From an uncultured Ruminiclostridium sp. (GTDB taxonomy: Bacteria; Bacillota; Clostridia; Oscillospirales; Ruminococcaceae), in the NCBI GenBank assembly GCA_947627695.1, contig CANQXF010000020.1:1-35191 (forward strand): a stretch of 35,191 nt of DNA, read 5' to 3'. Within the stretch, counting starts at the first letter, position 1; each line of letters opens with the position of its first letter. The notes under the pieces were generated by a model. The model made no database searches. It saw nothing but the letters and a program-made list of their open reading frames with translations, and was not told where the DNA came from. Below are positions 13,887 through 20,258 of this stretch, in pieces. The position numbers and the translations under genes are program-made.

Positions 13887-14204
13887 CTAAAGTTTGCGCG
13901 TTATCTTACCGCCGAATATATATTTGTTCTTCCTTGCTTCTTCCAATGTGTCGAAGTTCCATATATCGCCGTCGGGCGTTTCGAGTTCGTAGCGTGGTTC
14001 TGTATATACTCCGTCTTTGATCTTCCATGCTTCGATCGCGGTCGTTTCGTTTGTGTGGCTTTCGCAATATTTCGTCGGCTTGTCAATGTGTATTGCCCCG
14101 TTCATATCTACATCAACAACGTTATACGCCGCCCCGTCAAATTGTACTTTTTGCCCTATCCACTTCTTTTTTAATTCCTCAATGTGTTCTTTATATGTTC
14201 CCAT
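13887..14204 (-). CDS. Hypothetical protein
   Basis: A 105-residue protein (MGTYKEHIEELKKKWIGQKV...). The frame is open back to 14297, but that part reads through the boundary repeat. The ATG at 14204, with AAAGGCGGG before it, is the real start. A charged helix, then beta strands (VQFDGAAYNVVDVDMNGAIHI) and an aromatic C-terminus. It may be a small nucleic-acid-binding or antirestriction-like protein, but I do not recognise it. Confidence 0.65.
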   Translation of the reverse strand: MGTYKEHIEELKKKWIGQKVQFDGAAYNVVDVDMNGAIHIDKPTKYCESHTNETTAIEAWKIKDGVYTEPRYELETPDGDIWNFDTLEEARKNKYIFGGKITRKL

Positions 14205-14211
14205 TTTTCCC

Positions 14212-14263
14212 GCCTTTCTTTTGGTTCGGCGGGCGGGTTGCCCGCCCTGCCGTGTGTGGTTTA
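14212..14263 (-). repeat. Gene-boundary repeat, copy 3
   Basis: Third copy of the TAAACCACAC + GC hairpin (14228-14251) + AAAGGCGGG module, slightly diverged (GGTTC in place of ATGTG beside the stem). Confidence 0.6.
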
Positions 14264-14569
14264 TGCTACAAGGTCGCCCGCTTCCAATACGGGACACATA
14301 CTATAAACCCCCTCTGGGAAGATGTATTCCTCTTTCCCGTTTTTGTGCAGCTTGCAACGCTTCACTTTTCCGAATTTATCCCGAATCGTTACGGTTTTTT
14401 CTGTCCTTTTTATGATCGTATATGAAAATATACAATCATGGGCGCAAACCGAATGCGTCGCGTATGTCTTGCCGATTTCAAATTCTCCCATTGCCGCCGC
14501 CGCTTTCGCGTCCGCTTCTTCGTGTGCCTTTCTGATCGCTTCCCTTACTAATTCGCCGTAATCTCTCAT
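14261..14569 (-). CDS. Hypothetical protein
   Basis: A 102-residue protein. The N-terminal helix (YGELVREAIRKAHEEADAKAA) is followed by a compact beta domain with several Cys (THSVCAHDCIFSYTIIKRTE, KVKRCKLHKNGKEEYIF). It is the first gene after promoter-operator copy B, parallel to the gene at 12561 after copy A. Not recognised. Confidence 0.65.
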   Translation of the reverse strand: MRDYGELVREAIRKAHEEADAKAAAAMGEFEIGKTYATHSVCAHDCIFSYTIIKRTEKTVTIRDKFGKVKRCKLHKNGKEEYIFPEGVYSMCPVLEAGDLVA

Positions 14570-14598
14570 TTTTTTGTTTCCCGCCTTTCTTTTTGTTT

Positions 14599-14692
14599 GT
14601 GTGTGGTTTATTTCCCTTTCGGTAATTATAATATATCACATATTGCGCAATATGTCAATACATATTATGTAATATATTCAAAAAATTTTTGC
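14599..14692 (-). promoter_or_regulatory. Promoter-operator unit, copy B
   Basis: Nearly the same sequence as copy A: TTGACA (complement of 14653-14658), 17 bases and TATATT (complement of 14630-14635). The perfect palindrome CATATTGCGCAATATG (14639-14654) lies in the spacer and CATATT-ATGT-AATATA (14661-14676) upstream, followed by an A/T tract. The two copies share about 75 bp, including the leader down to the TAAACCAC motif. Confidence 0.8.
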
Positions 14693-14969
14693 AAAAAGAA
14701 AACGCCCGCCGCTTTTTTGCGGTTGGCGTTTTATAAAATCCTTTATTTATGCGGGTTTCTTTTATCTCGTGTTCGGTGTTCATCTGACAACCCATGCACA
14801 CCGAACACGCATACAACGGTCTTCCTAATTCCTCTGATTTCTTTTTGATGATTTCGCGGCATTTTTTTATAAAATAATATTGCCGTTTTGGTTCGTCTGT
14901 TGGCGGCGGGTTATTAAGATCAATACCCGCTAATATATCGTCTACGCGTTCGCGTTCTGTTTTCTTCAT
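14655..14969 (-). CDS. Hypothetical protein with a CxxCxxC motif
   Basis: A 104-residue basic protein. The start at 14969 (after AGAGGG) is preferred over an open frame to 15092, because a promoter lies between them. CSVCMGCQM near 56 suggests a metal site. The C-terminal 30 residues are encoded by the terminator hairpin and by promoter copy B. The gene may therefore once have ended earlier, and the module may have been inserted into its 3' end. Confidence 0.5.
   Translation of the reverse strand: MKKTERERVDDILAGIDLNNPPPTDEPKRQYYFIKKCREIIKKKSEELGRPLYACSVCMGCQMNTEHEIKETRINKGFYKTPTAKKRRAFSFCKNFLNILHNMY
14693..14730 (-). terminator. Intrinsic terminator inside a gene's 3' end
   Basis: In the minus sense AACGCC...CCGC, A-rich loop, GCGG...GGCGTT, then TTTTCTTTTTGC. 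It overlaps the last codons of the 14655 frame and lies just before promoter copy B. Confidence 0.6.
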
Positions 14970-15005
14970 TGTGTAACCCTCTTTTCTTCTTTGTAAATCC
15001 ATATT

Positions 15006-15034
15006 ATAATATAATATTTTGCCTAAATTGTCTA
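15006..15034 (-). promoter_or_regulatory. Promoter for the 14969 gene
   Basis: In the minus sense TAGACA (complement of 15029-15034), 17 bases and TATTAT (complement of 15006-15011), then about 40 bases to the ATG at 14969. Confidence 0.6.
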
Positions 15035-15035
15035 T

Positions 15036-15068
15036 AAAAATCAGCGGGCAAATCATAAGATCGCCCGC
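15036..15068 (-). terminator. Terminator of the late operon
   Basis: In the minus sense GCGGGC, 13-base loop, GCCCGC, TGATTTTTATAG. It follows the endolysin gene by about 90 bases and is the natural end of the leftward late transcript. Confidence 0.55.
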
Positions 15069-15157
15069 CGTTTTCTCGTGATATATTCCCATATTAAGAC
15101 CGAAAGTATATTATATGCGCCGCCCCCTGCAAGGGTCGCGGCAATGCGCCCGCCCGA

Positions 15158-15946
15158 TCATGCAATATAAACCGTGCCGCCACTGTCTACGGCGCACACA
15201 TAGCCCGACGGGATTCTTACCCACGTCGACCCGTCCGCGTTTTCTTTCACTTCCTGCACTGTGACCCTTGTCCCTTTTTTCAGCAACGCCGCGCCCGCTC
15301 CGTCCTTGTATGCGTTTTTTCTCCCGTCTGCGGTAAGTTCTGCAAGCGTTTTCTTCCTGCCGCGCGGCTCGGTGCGGACGTACATATTGTTTTTAAGCGT
15401 GTACGTTTTCCCGACCGTGTATTTTGCGGCGGGTTTTGTCTGTGAAGCTGCTACGATCTGCGCCGCCCCTGCCGTGAAGTTGTCCCACTCGGTAAGCCCG
15501 TATTTTTCGACTGCGTTCATGTTCGTATTGACATAGGTCGAAGATGTGGCGTAGCCGTCCGCTTTGATACGCTCCAAATACTCGCGGGCGGTTGCGGCTG
15601 TTTTCAAATTTGCATATCGGGTTGTATTGATAAAATCAAAATAACCCTTTACGCCCTCGGTCATAGAAGAATACGCGCGAAAATTATCGCGTATTGTCGT
15701 AAGCGTCCCGACCTTGTATTCTTCTTTTGTTTTCATATTCACGGACGCGCCTTTCCATGTCGACCCGCACTTCATACCAAAATAATTGTGGTATTTTGCG
15801 GCAAGGCTTGAAAGCCCGAAGCCGCTTTCGATACACGCTTGCGCAATGATCGGCGACGCTACTTTGTAGCCGCGTGCTTTCGCTTCCGTCTGGATAAGCG
15901 GCGCGATCTGTGCTATAAAGTTTTTAATCTGTGCCGTTGTCGCCAT
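15158..15946 (-). CDS. Endolysin: GH73 glucosaminidase with C-terminal SH3-like domain
   Basis: A 262-residue lysin. The N-terminal FlgJ/GH73-type N-acetylglucosaminidase domain (about 5-155) has QACIESGFGLS with the probable catalytic Glu40, YHNYFGMKCG, and the FRAYSSMTEGVKGYFDFI region typical of the family. A linker leads to a bacterial SH3-like domain (about 175-262, KYTVGKTYTLKNNMYVRTEP ... GSTWVRIPSGYVC) that binds the cell wall. No signal peptide is seen, so release needs the holin encoded just upstream, with which it overlaps by 23 bases. Confidence 0.9.
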   Translation of the reverse strand: MATTAQIKNFIAQIAPLIQTEAKARGYKVASPIIAQACIESGFGLSSLAAKYHNYFGMKCGSTWKGASVNMKTKEEYKVGTLTTIRDNFRAYSSMTEGVKGYFDFINTTRYANLKTAATAREYLERIKADGYATSSTYVNTNMNAVEKYGLTEWDNFTAGAAQIVAASQTKPAAKYTVGKTYTLKNNMYVRTEPRGRKKTLAELTADGRKNAYKDGAGAALLKKGTRVTVQEVKENADGSTWVRIPSGYVCAVDSGGTVYIA

Positions 15947-16277
15947 TCTCCGCGCCCCCTTTCTGCGTTTCCTGCTTCATGCTTTCGACTTGCTTCACAA
16001 GCTGCAAAACTTTGTCGTAGCCGATCATTGACGCAATCCATACGGCGACAATGATGATTGCAAGGCAAATAATATTGTTTACGCTCCACGGCAAGCCCAT
16101 AAGCATATAAACCGCCGCCGTACCTAACCCGCCGACAACCACGGCGGCGATCAATGCGACCGTATTTGCCGAATACTCGCGCCCCGCGTTCTTATACGCT
16201 TTTTTGACCGCTTCGGTAAGCAAGGCATTTACACCCGCGCCGATCGTTAAAATTGTTGCAAATAATGATACTGTCAT
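15924..16277 (-). CDS. Holin
   Basis: A 117-residue membrane protein. It has an N-terminal hydrophobic helix (VSLFATILTIGAGVNALLTEAV), two further spans (about 38-60 and 68-85) and a charged C-terminus rich in Glu/Lys/Gln. This is the typical layout of Gram-positive phage holins. A longer frame to 16448 is open, but the ATG at 16277 follows GAAAGGGGCGAAG and begins the membrane protein. Its position directly before the endolysin supports the call. Confidence 0.82.
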   Translation of the reverse strand: MTVSLFATILTIGAGVNALLTEAVKKAYKNAGREYSANTVALIAAVVVGGLGTAAVYMLMGLPWSVNNIICLAIIIVAVWIASMIGYDKVLQLVKQVESMKQETQKGGAENGDNGTD

Positions 16278-16308
16278 TTCTTCGCCCCTTTCTTTTTGTG
16301 TTCTCTTT

Positions 16309-16593
16309 TTATTCCGAAAAATCGTCCGCGTCGTCCGTGATCTCGTCCGTGCGTCCGAATTTCTGCAAATTCTCCGCTTTTGCTTTCCAATAATAGAAGC
16401 CGTGGGAAGTTGCCGACAATCCATAGGCGGCGGGGACAAGGTAGGCAAGCGGGCTTGTGTCTTTAAGCGCGAAAACGGCGATAATCGCCGCGATCGTACA
16501 AATTCCCGTTATAATGTCCGAAACATATAAAAGGGCTTTTGATGTTTCTAATTTCCTTTTTTTTCGCGCCCTGCGCCGTCTGTTTCCTGCCAT
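16309..16593 (-). CDS. Two-span membrane protein of the lysis region
   Basis: A 94-residue protein with a very basic start (MAGNRRRRARKKRK), two membrane spans (about 20-42 and 48-68) and an acidic tail (TDEITDDADDFSE). It lies between two other small membrane proteins upstream of the holin, so it may be an accessory holin or antiholin. The sequence alone cannot settle this. Confidence 0.65.
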   Translation of the reverse strand: MAGNRRRRARKKRKLETSKALLYVSDIITGICTIAAIIAVFALKDTSPLAYLVPAAYGLSATSHGFYYWKAKAENLQKFGRTDEITDDADDFSE

Positions 16594-16715
16594 TCTCCCG
16601 CGTCCTCTCTCTTTTGCACTTCCCGTATTTTCAAAATGACCGCCGCTGCGCTTCCGTAAGTGACAAGGAAGATTAAAAGCGCAATGCCTATAACTGCCGC
16701 CGCTATCTTTCCCAT
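16548..16715 (-). CDS. Small single-span membrane protein (55 aa)
   Basis: A 55-residue gene. An N-terminal span (KIAAAVIGIALLIFLVTYGS) is followed by a charged, helical tail. The ribosome binding site GAAAGGGAC lies just before the ATG. It overlaps the next gene's start by 46 bases in another frame. Its place in the lysis cassette suggests a lysis accessory role. Confidence 0.6.
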   Translation of the reverse strand: MGKIAAAVIGIALLIFLVTYGSAAAVILKIREVQKREDAGEWQETDGAGREKKGN

Positions 16716-16718
16716 GTT

Positions 16719-17120
16719 TTAGTCCCTTTCTTTGTTCGGGCGGTGCGTCAAGTATGTTTCAAGGTCTGATTTCGCCCGCTGCAATGCTTCTTTGTCGTTG
16801 CCGTTGATCGCGTGGGATAGCAGCGCAAGAATCGCCGTTTGCGTGACCGCGTTCGCTTCGTCTATGTTGTCAAGGCGGCTTTTATCCGCATTGAAGCGTC
16901 GGTCGTGTTTTTCCTCGTTTTCCTCGATCTTTTCTTTGATCTTCTCGACTTCTTCTTCAAGGGCGGCTATTTTCTCGTCCTGCGCCTTGTTTGGGCTTTT
17001 TGCTTTCGTGACAACTTTTGCGATAACCGCAACGCCGCCCGCTATAACGGTTAATGCGGCGCATACTGCAAGTACGCCGTTAATAATGTCTTGTGGTGTA
17101 AATACAATAGGGGTGTTCAT
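16719..17120 (-). CDS. Membrane-anchored coiled-coil protein (XhlA-like layout)
   Basis: A 133-residue protein. One membrane span (about 10-36) is followed by a strong coiled coil (EKIAALEEEVEKIKEKIEENEEKHDRR, about 49-75) and a helical C-terminus. Many Gram-positive phages carry such a membrane plus coiled-coil protein beside the holin. I cannot tell whether it joins the lysis complex. It is the first gene after the reverse transcriptase in transcription order. Confidence 0.65.
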   Translation of the reverse strand: MNTPIVFTPQDIINGVLAVCAALTVIAGGVAVIAKVVTKAKSPNKAQDEKIAALEEEVEKIKEKIEENEEKHDRRFNADKSRLDNIDEANAVTQTAILALLSHAINGNDKEALQRAKSDLETYLTHRPNKERD

Positions 17121-17148
17121 CGGTTTATACCCTTTCTTCTGCGTGTTT

Positions 17149-18204
17149 CTATGCTAATTCTAAAATAGAAAAACGCTCGATTGTGCCAATCTTTGACCGC
17201 TTTACATCTTCCCGAATATCCGCGCTTAAATGCCATGCGTCGGCGTGTTCTATGTGTGCAAGTCGGCTTTCTATTGAACGGTCGAAAAGTTCTTCGTCTA
17301 CTTCTCCCGTCTCGAATGCGTGCAATAATTTCTTTATGCGGCGTGTTGCGCCTTTCCTTACGATCTTAAAAGACGGAAAATGCCGATAACCTACGAAGTC
17401 GACGCCGTTTTTCGCTGCAACAACTCCCGTTTTCGGGTTTAGTGTAAGGTGTAAGCGATCGCGCACAAATTCGTCGATTTTCTTTAACATTTCGTTAAGT
17501 TCTGCGGGGTCTTCCGAAAGAATAACGAAGTCGTCCATATATCGGAAATAATCGTGTACGTGTAGTTCGTGTTTTATGTATTGATCTAATATGTTTAGAT
17601 ACACATTTGCGAATAACTGCGACGTAAGATTTCCGACGGGTATTCCCACGCCGTCTTTGTAAATTCCGTTATGCTCTATAATGTGGTCTAATATCTTCAA
17701 AACCGCTTTGTCGGATATATAGCGGCGTATCTCTTTCTTTAGAATTTTATGGTCTATGTTTTGAAAGTAATGGTGTATATCTCCCTTTATTGCATAGATT
17801 TTCTTTCCCTGCCTTATCTGCAATTCGTAAAGGCGGGCGGCAAGGGCTTTTGACGCTTCGTGCGCCCCTTTGTCTTTTCTGCAAGCGTAAGAGTGAAATA
17901 TAAAACGCTTTTCAAAAATCGGTTCAATGATATTGACTATCATGTGTTGCACGACGCGATCAAAGAAAGGCAAAGCCATAATAAGCCGCTCTTTCGGTTC
18001 GTAAACCTTAAAGACAAAATACCGCCCCGCCGTGTAAGTTCCGTCGCGTATTGCGGCGATTGCCCGCGCAAGATTTATTTCGCGGTTTTCCTCAAACTTT
18101 AACACTTCGGGGCGGTATCGTTTGCACTTCCGCGCCTTTTGATAGGCTTTCAATGCGTTTTTCACCGTGCAAATTGCGCCTAATATGTGTTTTGCTGTTT
18201 TCAT
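17149..18204 (-). CDS. Reverse transcriptase of a diversity-generating retroelement
   Basis: A 351-residue reverse transcriptase of the group II/DGR type. RT motif 3 is AIKGDIHHYFQNID (138-151) with Asp142. The DGR-type motif 4 is GIPVGNLTSQLFANVYLN (187-204), where IPxGNLTSQ replaces the QGxxxSQ of retroviral enzymes. The catalytic YMDD is at 222-225 and LNPKTGVVAAKNGVDFVGY follows. There is no maturase or endonuclease domain, as expected for DGRs. The enzyme copies the adjacent template repeat RNA with errors at adenines, giving cDNA that replaces the variable repeat. The gene follows avd and TR in the same direction, as in the Bordetella phage BPP-1 cassette. Confidence 0.95.
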   Translation of the reverse strand: MKTAKHILGAICTVKNALKAYQKARKCKRYRPEVLKFEENREINLARAIAAIRDGTYTAGRYFVFKVYEPKERLIMALPFFDRVVQHMIVNIIEPIFEKRFIFHSYACRKDKGAHEASKALAARLYELQIRQGKKIYAIKGDIHHYFQNIDHKILKKEIRRYISDKAVLKILDHIIEHNGIYKDGVGIPVGNLTSQLFANVYLNILDQYIKHELHVHDYFRYMDDFVILSEDPAELNEMLKKIDEFVRDRLHLTLNPKTGVVAAKNGVDFVGYRHFPSFKIVRKGATRRIKKLLHAFETGEVDEELFDRSIESRLAHIEHADAWHLSADIREDVKRSKIGTIERFSILELA

Positions 18205-18641
18205 TATTTTTTGCTTCTTATCTTCTCATTTTTTCAATACCTTTTAGAAATGCCCGCCCCGCGTTTCGCGCCCTGTGGCGTTACTTCTCGGTTCGGTCTT
18301 TTTGATCTTTGCCGCGCTCCCTGCGCGGACGGGAAGTTTCGGAAAGCCGCCAAATTAAAGCGGTTTCTTTCACTCTTTACAATCGTCTGACTCTATATAA
18401 AACGACTTTTATATAAGCCCTTGCGACGCTTGCGGACAAGACGCCGTCTAAAATGCTCTACAAGTCACACACGCACCACACGCCGATGTTCGTGTTCACG
18501 TTCCACGGGTAGTTGTTGCAATTCACGGCGCGGTCGCCGTCGTGGACGCCGTTGTTCCAATTCCCGCCGCAAATGAACGCGTGAAGCGAAAGGAAACGCC
18601 CGACGATACGGTACTAACGATTGCCCCAAAAGCGGCGGCGG
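18205..18641 (-). ncRNA. DGR template RNA region (noncoding interval between avd and RT)
   Basis: This 437-base gap has no gene. It holds the template repeat (18463-18588) and structured sequence toward the RT gene: a 6-bp GC hairpin CCGCGC/GCGCGG (18312-18328), a perfect 9-bp AT hairpin TATATAAAA/TTTTATATA (18394-18415), and small dyads at 18429-18449. In known DGRs the RNA around TR, including sequence downstream toward RT, primes and directs mutagenic cDNA synthesis. The RNA ends are not visible from sequence. Confidence 0.7.
18463..18588 (-). repeat. DGR template repeat (TR)
   Basis: A 126-bp near-copy of the 3' end of the variable gene (19136-19261, offset exactly 673). Of 126 positions, 112 are identical. 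All 14 differences sit where TR has A in the coding sense. Read in the variable gene's frame, TR is rich in AAC/AAT Asn codons, which adenine mutagenesis can turn into many residues. The 26 bases at 18463-18488 are identical in both copies. Just beyond, three mismatches at 18460-18462 are not at template adenines, like the IMH/IMH* difference of known systems. Confidence 0.95.
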
Positions 18642-19073
18642 CTATTTCGCCGCGCCGCTCTGCTTTCTTTCTTTTGCTTCTTTTATCAGACCGCCGATCA
18701 ATGCGCCGATGATTGCCGTCTGTCCTGCACAATAGAAAAGCACGTCTTCATTTATTGCTGAATATTTCAGATCGTAAGCAAGGCGAAGTTTGCGCATAAG
18801 CCGCCGTTTTGCTCTGTCGGCGGTGTAAAGGTGTGAAGCAACTTTCGTTATCTCGTATTGCTCTACCTCGTCCAATATTTCGTCGATACTTTCCCGAATT
18901 TCCTTTTGAAGCGTAAACTTTTCATAATGCGGTAACTTCTTCATTTTCTCATGTAGATATACGCTAAAATCATACGCCGCCTGATGTGCTTTTGTATGGA
19001 TATAGTCCGCGCCCGTATCTATTACCACGTCGGGCGCGTTATATTTTGCTTCGTATGTTTTCGCGCTCTGCAT
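18642..19073 (-). CDS. avd: Accessory variability determinant (Avd-like)
   Basis: A 143-residue, all-helical, basic protein, longer than the canonical Avd (about 125) by an N-terminal extension. The pattern KKLPHYEKFTLQKEIRESIDEILDE, then RAKRRLMRKLRLAYDLKYS and a final hydrophobic helix ending IGGLIKEAKERK, matches the Avd four-helix bundle. Avd forms a positively charged pentamer that binds the RT and the template RNA and is needed for mutagenic cDNA synthesis. It lies between the variable gene and TR, exactly where BPP-1 has avd. The ribosome binding site is AAAGGCAGG. Confidence 0.85.
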   Translation of the reverse strand: MQSAKTYEAKYNAPDVVIDTGADYIHTKAHQAAYDFSVYLHEKMKKLPHYEKFTLQKEIRESIDEILDEVEQYEITKVASHLYTADRAKRRLMRKLRLAYDLKYSAINEDVLFYCAGQTAIIGALIGGLIKEAKERKQSGAAK

Positions 19074-19096
19074 TCTGTCGTCCTGCCTTTCCGTAT

Positions 19097-19121
19097 GGGC
19101 GGTCGGCTTTCGCCGCCGCCC
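19097..19121 (-). promoter_or_regulatory. DGR target-site hairpin/cruciform
   Basis: In the minus sense GGGCGGCGGC, loop GAAA, GCCG-A-CCGCCC: a 10-bp GC stem with one bulged base and a GNRA tetraloop. It starts 6 bases after the stop codon of the variable gene and 14 bases after the variable repeat. Bordetella phage DGRs have a similar GC hairpin with a four-base loop just past the IMH, needed for efficient target recognition. There is no T run, so it is not an ordinary terminator. Confidence 0.7.
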
Positions 19122-19127
19122 GTCCGC

Positions 19128-20240
19128 TTACTGTGAGTCACACACGCACCACACGCCGATGAGCGAGTTCACGTACCACGGGTAGTAGCTGCAATCCACG
19201 GCGCGGTCGCCGTCGAGGACGCCGCCGCTCCAAGACCCGCCGCAAACGAACGCGTGAAGCGCGGTATTGCTTGGAATATACGCGTCGCCGTGTCCCGCGC
19301 CTAAAACGTCCTGCCACGCCCATTGTGAAGCTGTCGGGTCTAAGCAAAATTCGTCGCACCATTTCCATACATTACCCACAAGATCGCGGATATTGACCGC
19401 GCTGACCGCATACGTTACCGCGCCGCACTTTGCGCGGGCGGTATTTCCTGTCGCACTCCATGCGTAGTTATTATTTGCGTCCGCTCCCTCGGGCGACCCG
19501 AAAGCCGCTTGACAAAATTCCGCATAGGTCGGCAAACGCTTTCCGACGCGGTGCGCTTTTTCGTTGGCAATGTACCAATTAAGACCCTCTGTCCCCGTGA
19601 TCGGGTTTTCGTTGTATACGGATTGAAGCCCGTTAGCCCCGTCGTCGCTTGAAAGGTAAATGTCGCCCCACAAGTTGCCGCCGATGTAACACATACCCGT
19701 CGGGTCGCATTTCGGGCGGTGTAAAACCGTCCATACAGAATTAGGCAAAATTCCGTTATAGACGTAACTCTGCCACCCGCTGCCATTCTCCTCGCCGCTA
19801 TTATTTACGGGGTTTCCGTATTCGTTCACGTGCCGCACGACTCCGTAATGAAAGCCGCCTATTTTGCGGGAATTTTCCGCCGTGTAGCCGCTCGGATAGG
19901 TTGAAGATTTAGAAATTTTGAAGACCTCGTCTTCGTCTTTCGTTTCGTCGCCGTTTGTGGGGTCGCAAATATACACGTGATAGTCTGCTCCTATTGTAAA
20001 CGCCGACTCGTTGTCAAGGTTTTCTGCCGTAAGCGTTGTTGCGGTTGTTTCAAAAATCGAATTGCCAACCGCCAAAAGCAGCCCGCCCATAATATGAATC
20101 GTGTCGGGCGCGTCTTCTCCGTCTGCATAGATGAATGTCTTTTCGGGCGCAACTATGTCGCCCATTGTGGCAAGTTTCGCCGTCGTGATCTTCGCTTTTG
20201 CGCTTGCCATACTCTCGTCAAACAAGAAAAATTTTGCCAT
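19128..20240 (-). CDS. DGR variable protein: tail protein with C-type lectin/FGE-like domain
   Basis: A 370-residue tail protein. The N-terminal half (1-150) looks beta-rich and probably attaches to the tail. The C-terminal half is a formylglycine-generating-enzyme-type C-lectin fold: KRLPTYAEFCQAAFG (234-248), NIRDLVGNVWKWCDEF (283-298), CGGSWSGG (333-340), RAVDC and the final IGVWCVC. The variable repeat encodes residues 327-369. Eleven codons there differ from the template, in the pocket-forming part of this fold. Like Mtd of BPP-1 it is likely the receptor-binding protein, diversified to change host range. It lies downstream of Dit, Tal and baseplate genes. FGE catalytic function is not expected. 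Confidence 0.9.
   Translation of the reverse strand: MAKFFLFDESMASAKAKITTAKLATMGDIVAPEKTFIYADGEDAPDTIHIMGGLLLAVGNSIFETTATTLTAENLDNESAFTIGADYHVYICDPTNGDETKDEDEVFKISKSSTYPSGYTAENSRKIGGFHYGVVRHVNEYGNPVNNSGEENGSGWQSYVYNGILPNSVWTVLHRPKCDPTGMCYIGGNLWGDIYLSSDDGANGLQSVYNENPITGTEGLNWYIANEKAHRVGKRLPTYAEFCQAAFGSPEGADANNNYAWSATGNTARAKCGAVTYAVSAVNIRDLVGNVWKWCDEFCLDPTASQWAWQDVLGAGHGDAYIPSNTALHAFVCGGSWSGGVLDGDRAVDCSYYPWYVNSLIGVWCVCDSQ
19136..19261 (-). repeat. DGR variable repeat (VR)
   Basis: A 126-bp target copy inside the variable gene. Compared with TR it has 14 substitutions, all at TR adenines (coding sense): in 11 codons Ile-Val, seven Asn changes (to Ser, Gly, Asp, Tyr and Leu among them), His-Leu and Thr-Ser. 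The last 26 bases (19136-19161), just before the stop, match TR perfectly and act as the presumed initiation of mutagenic homing site. Confidence 0.95.
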
Positions 20241-20258
20241 TTCTTCGTCGCTCCTTTC

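Noticed and set aside
13355-14020. 221-codon + strand frame across several leftward genes
   Set aside because: It spans three leftward genes and a boundary repeat. The translation is Leu/Phe/Cys-rich and has no ribosome binding site.
18523-18732. Minus-strand 69-codon frame across TR and the end of avd
   Set aside because: It runs through the noncoding template repeat in the VR-like frame and has no ribosome binding site. It is a by-product of TR being a copy of coding sequence.
19138-19786. Alternative minus-strand frames inside the variable gene
   Set aside because: Arg-rich, low-complexity translations fully inside a well-supported gene.
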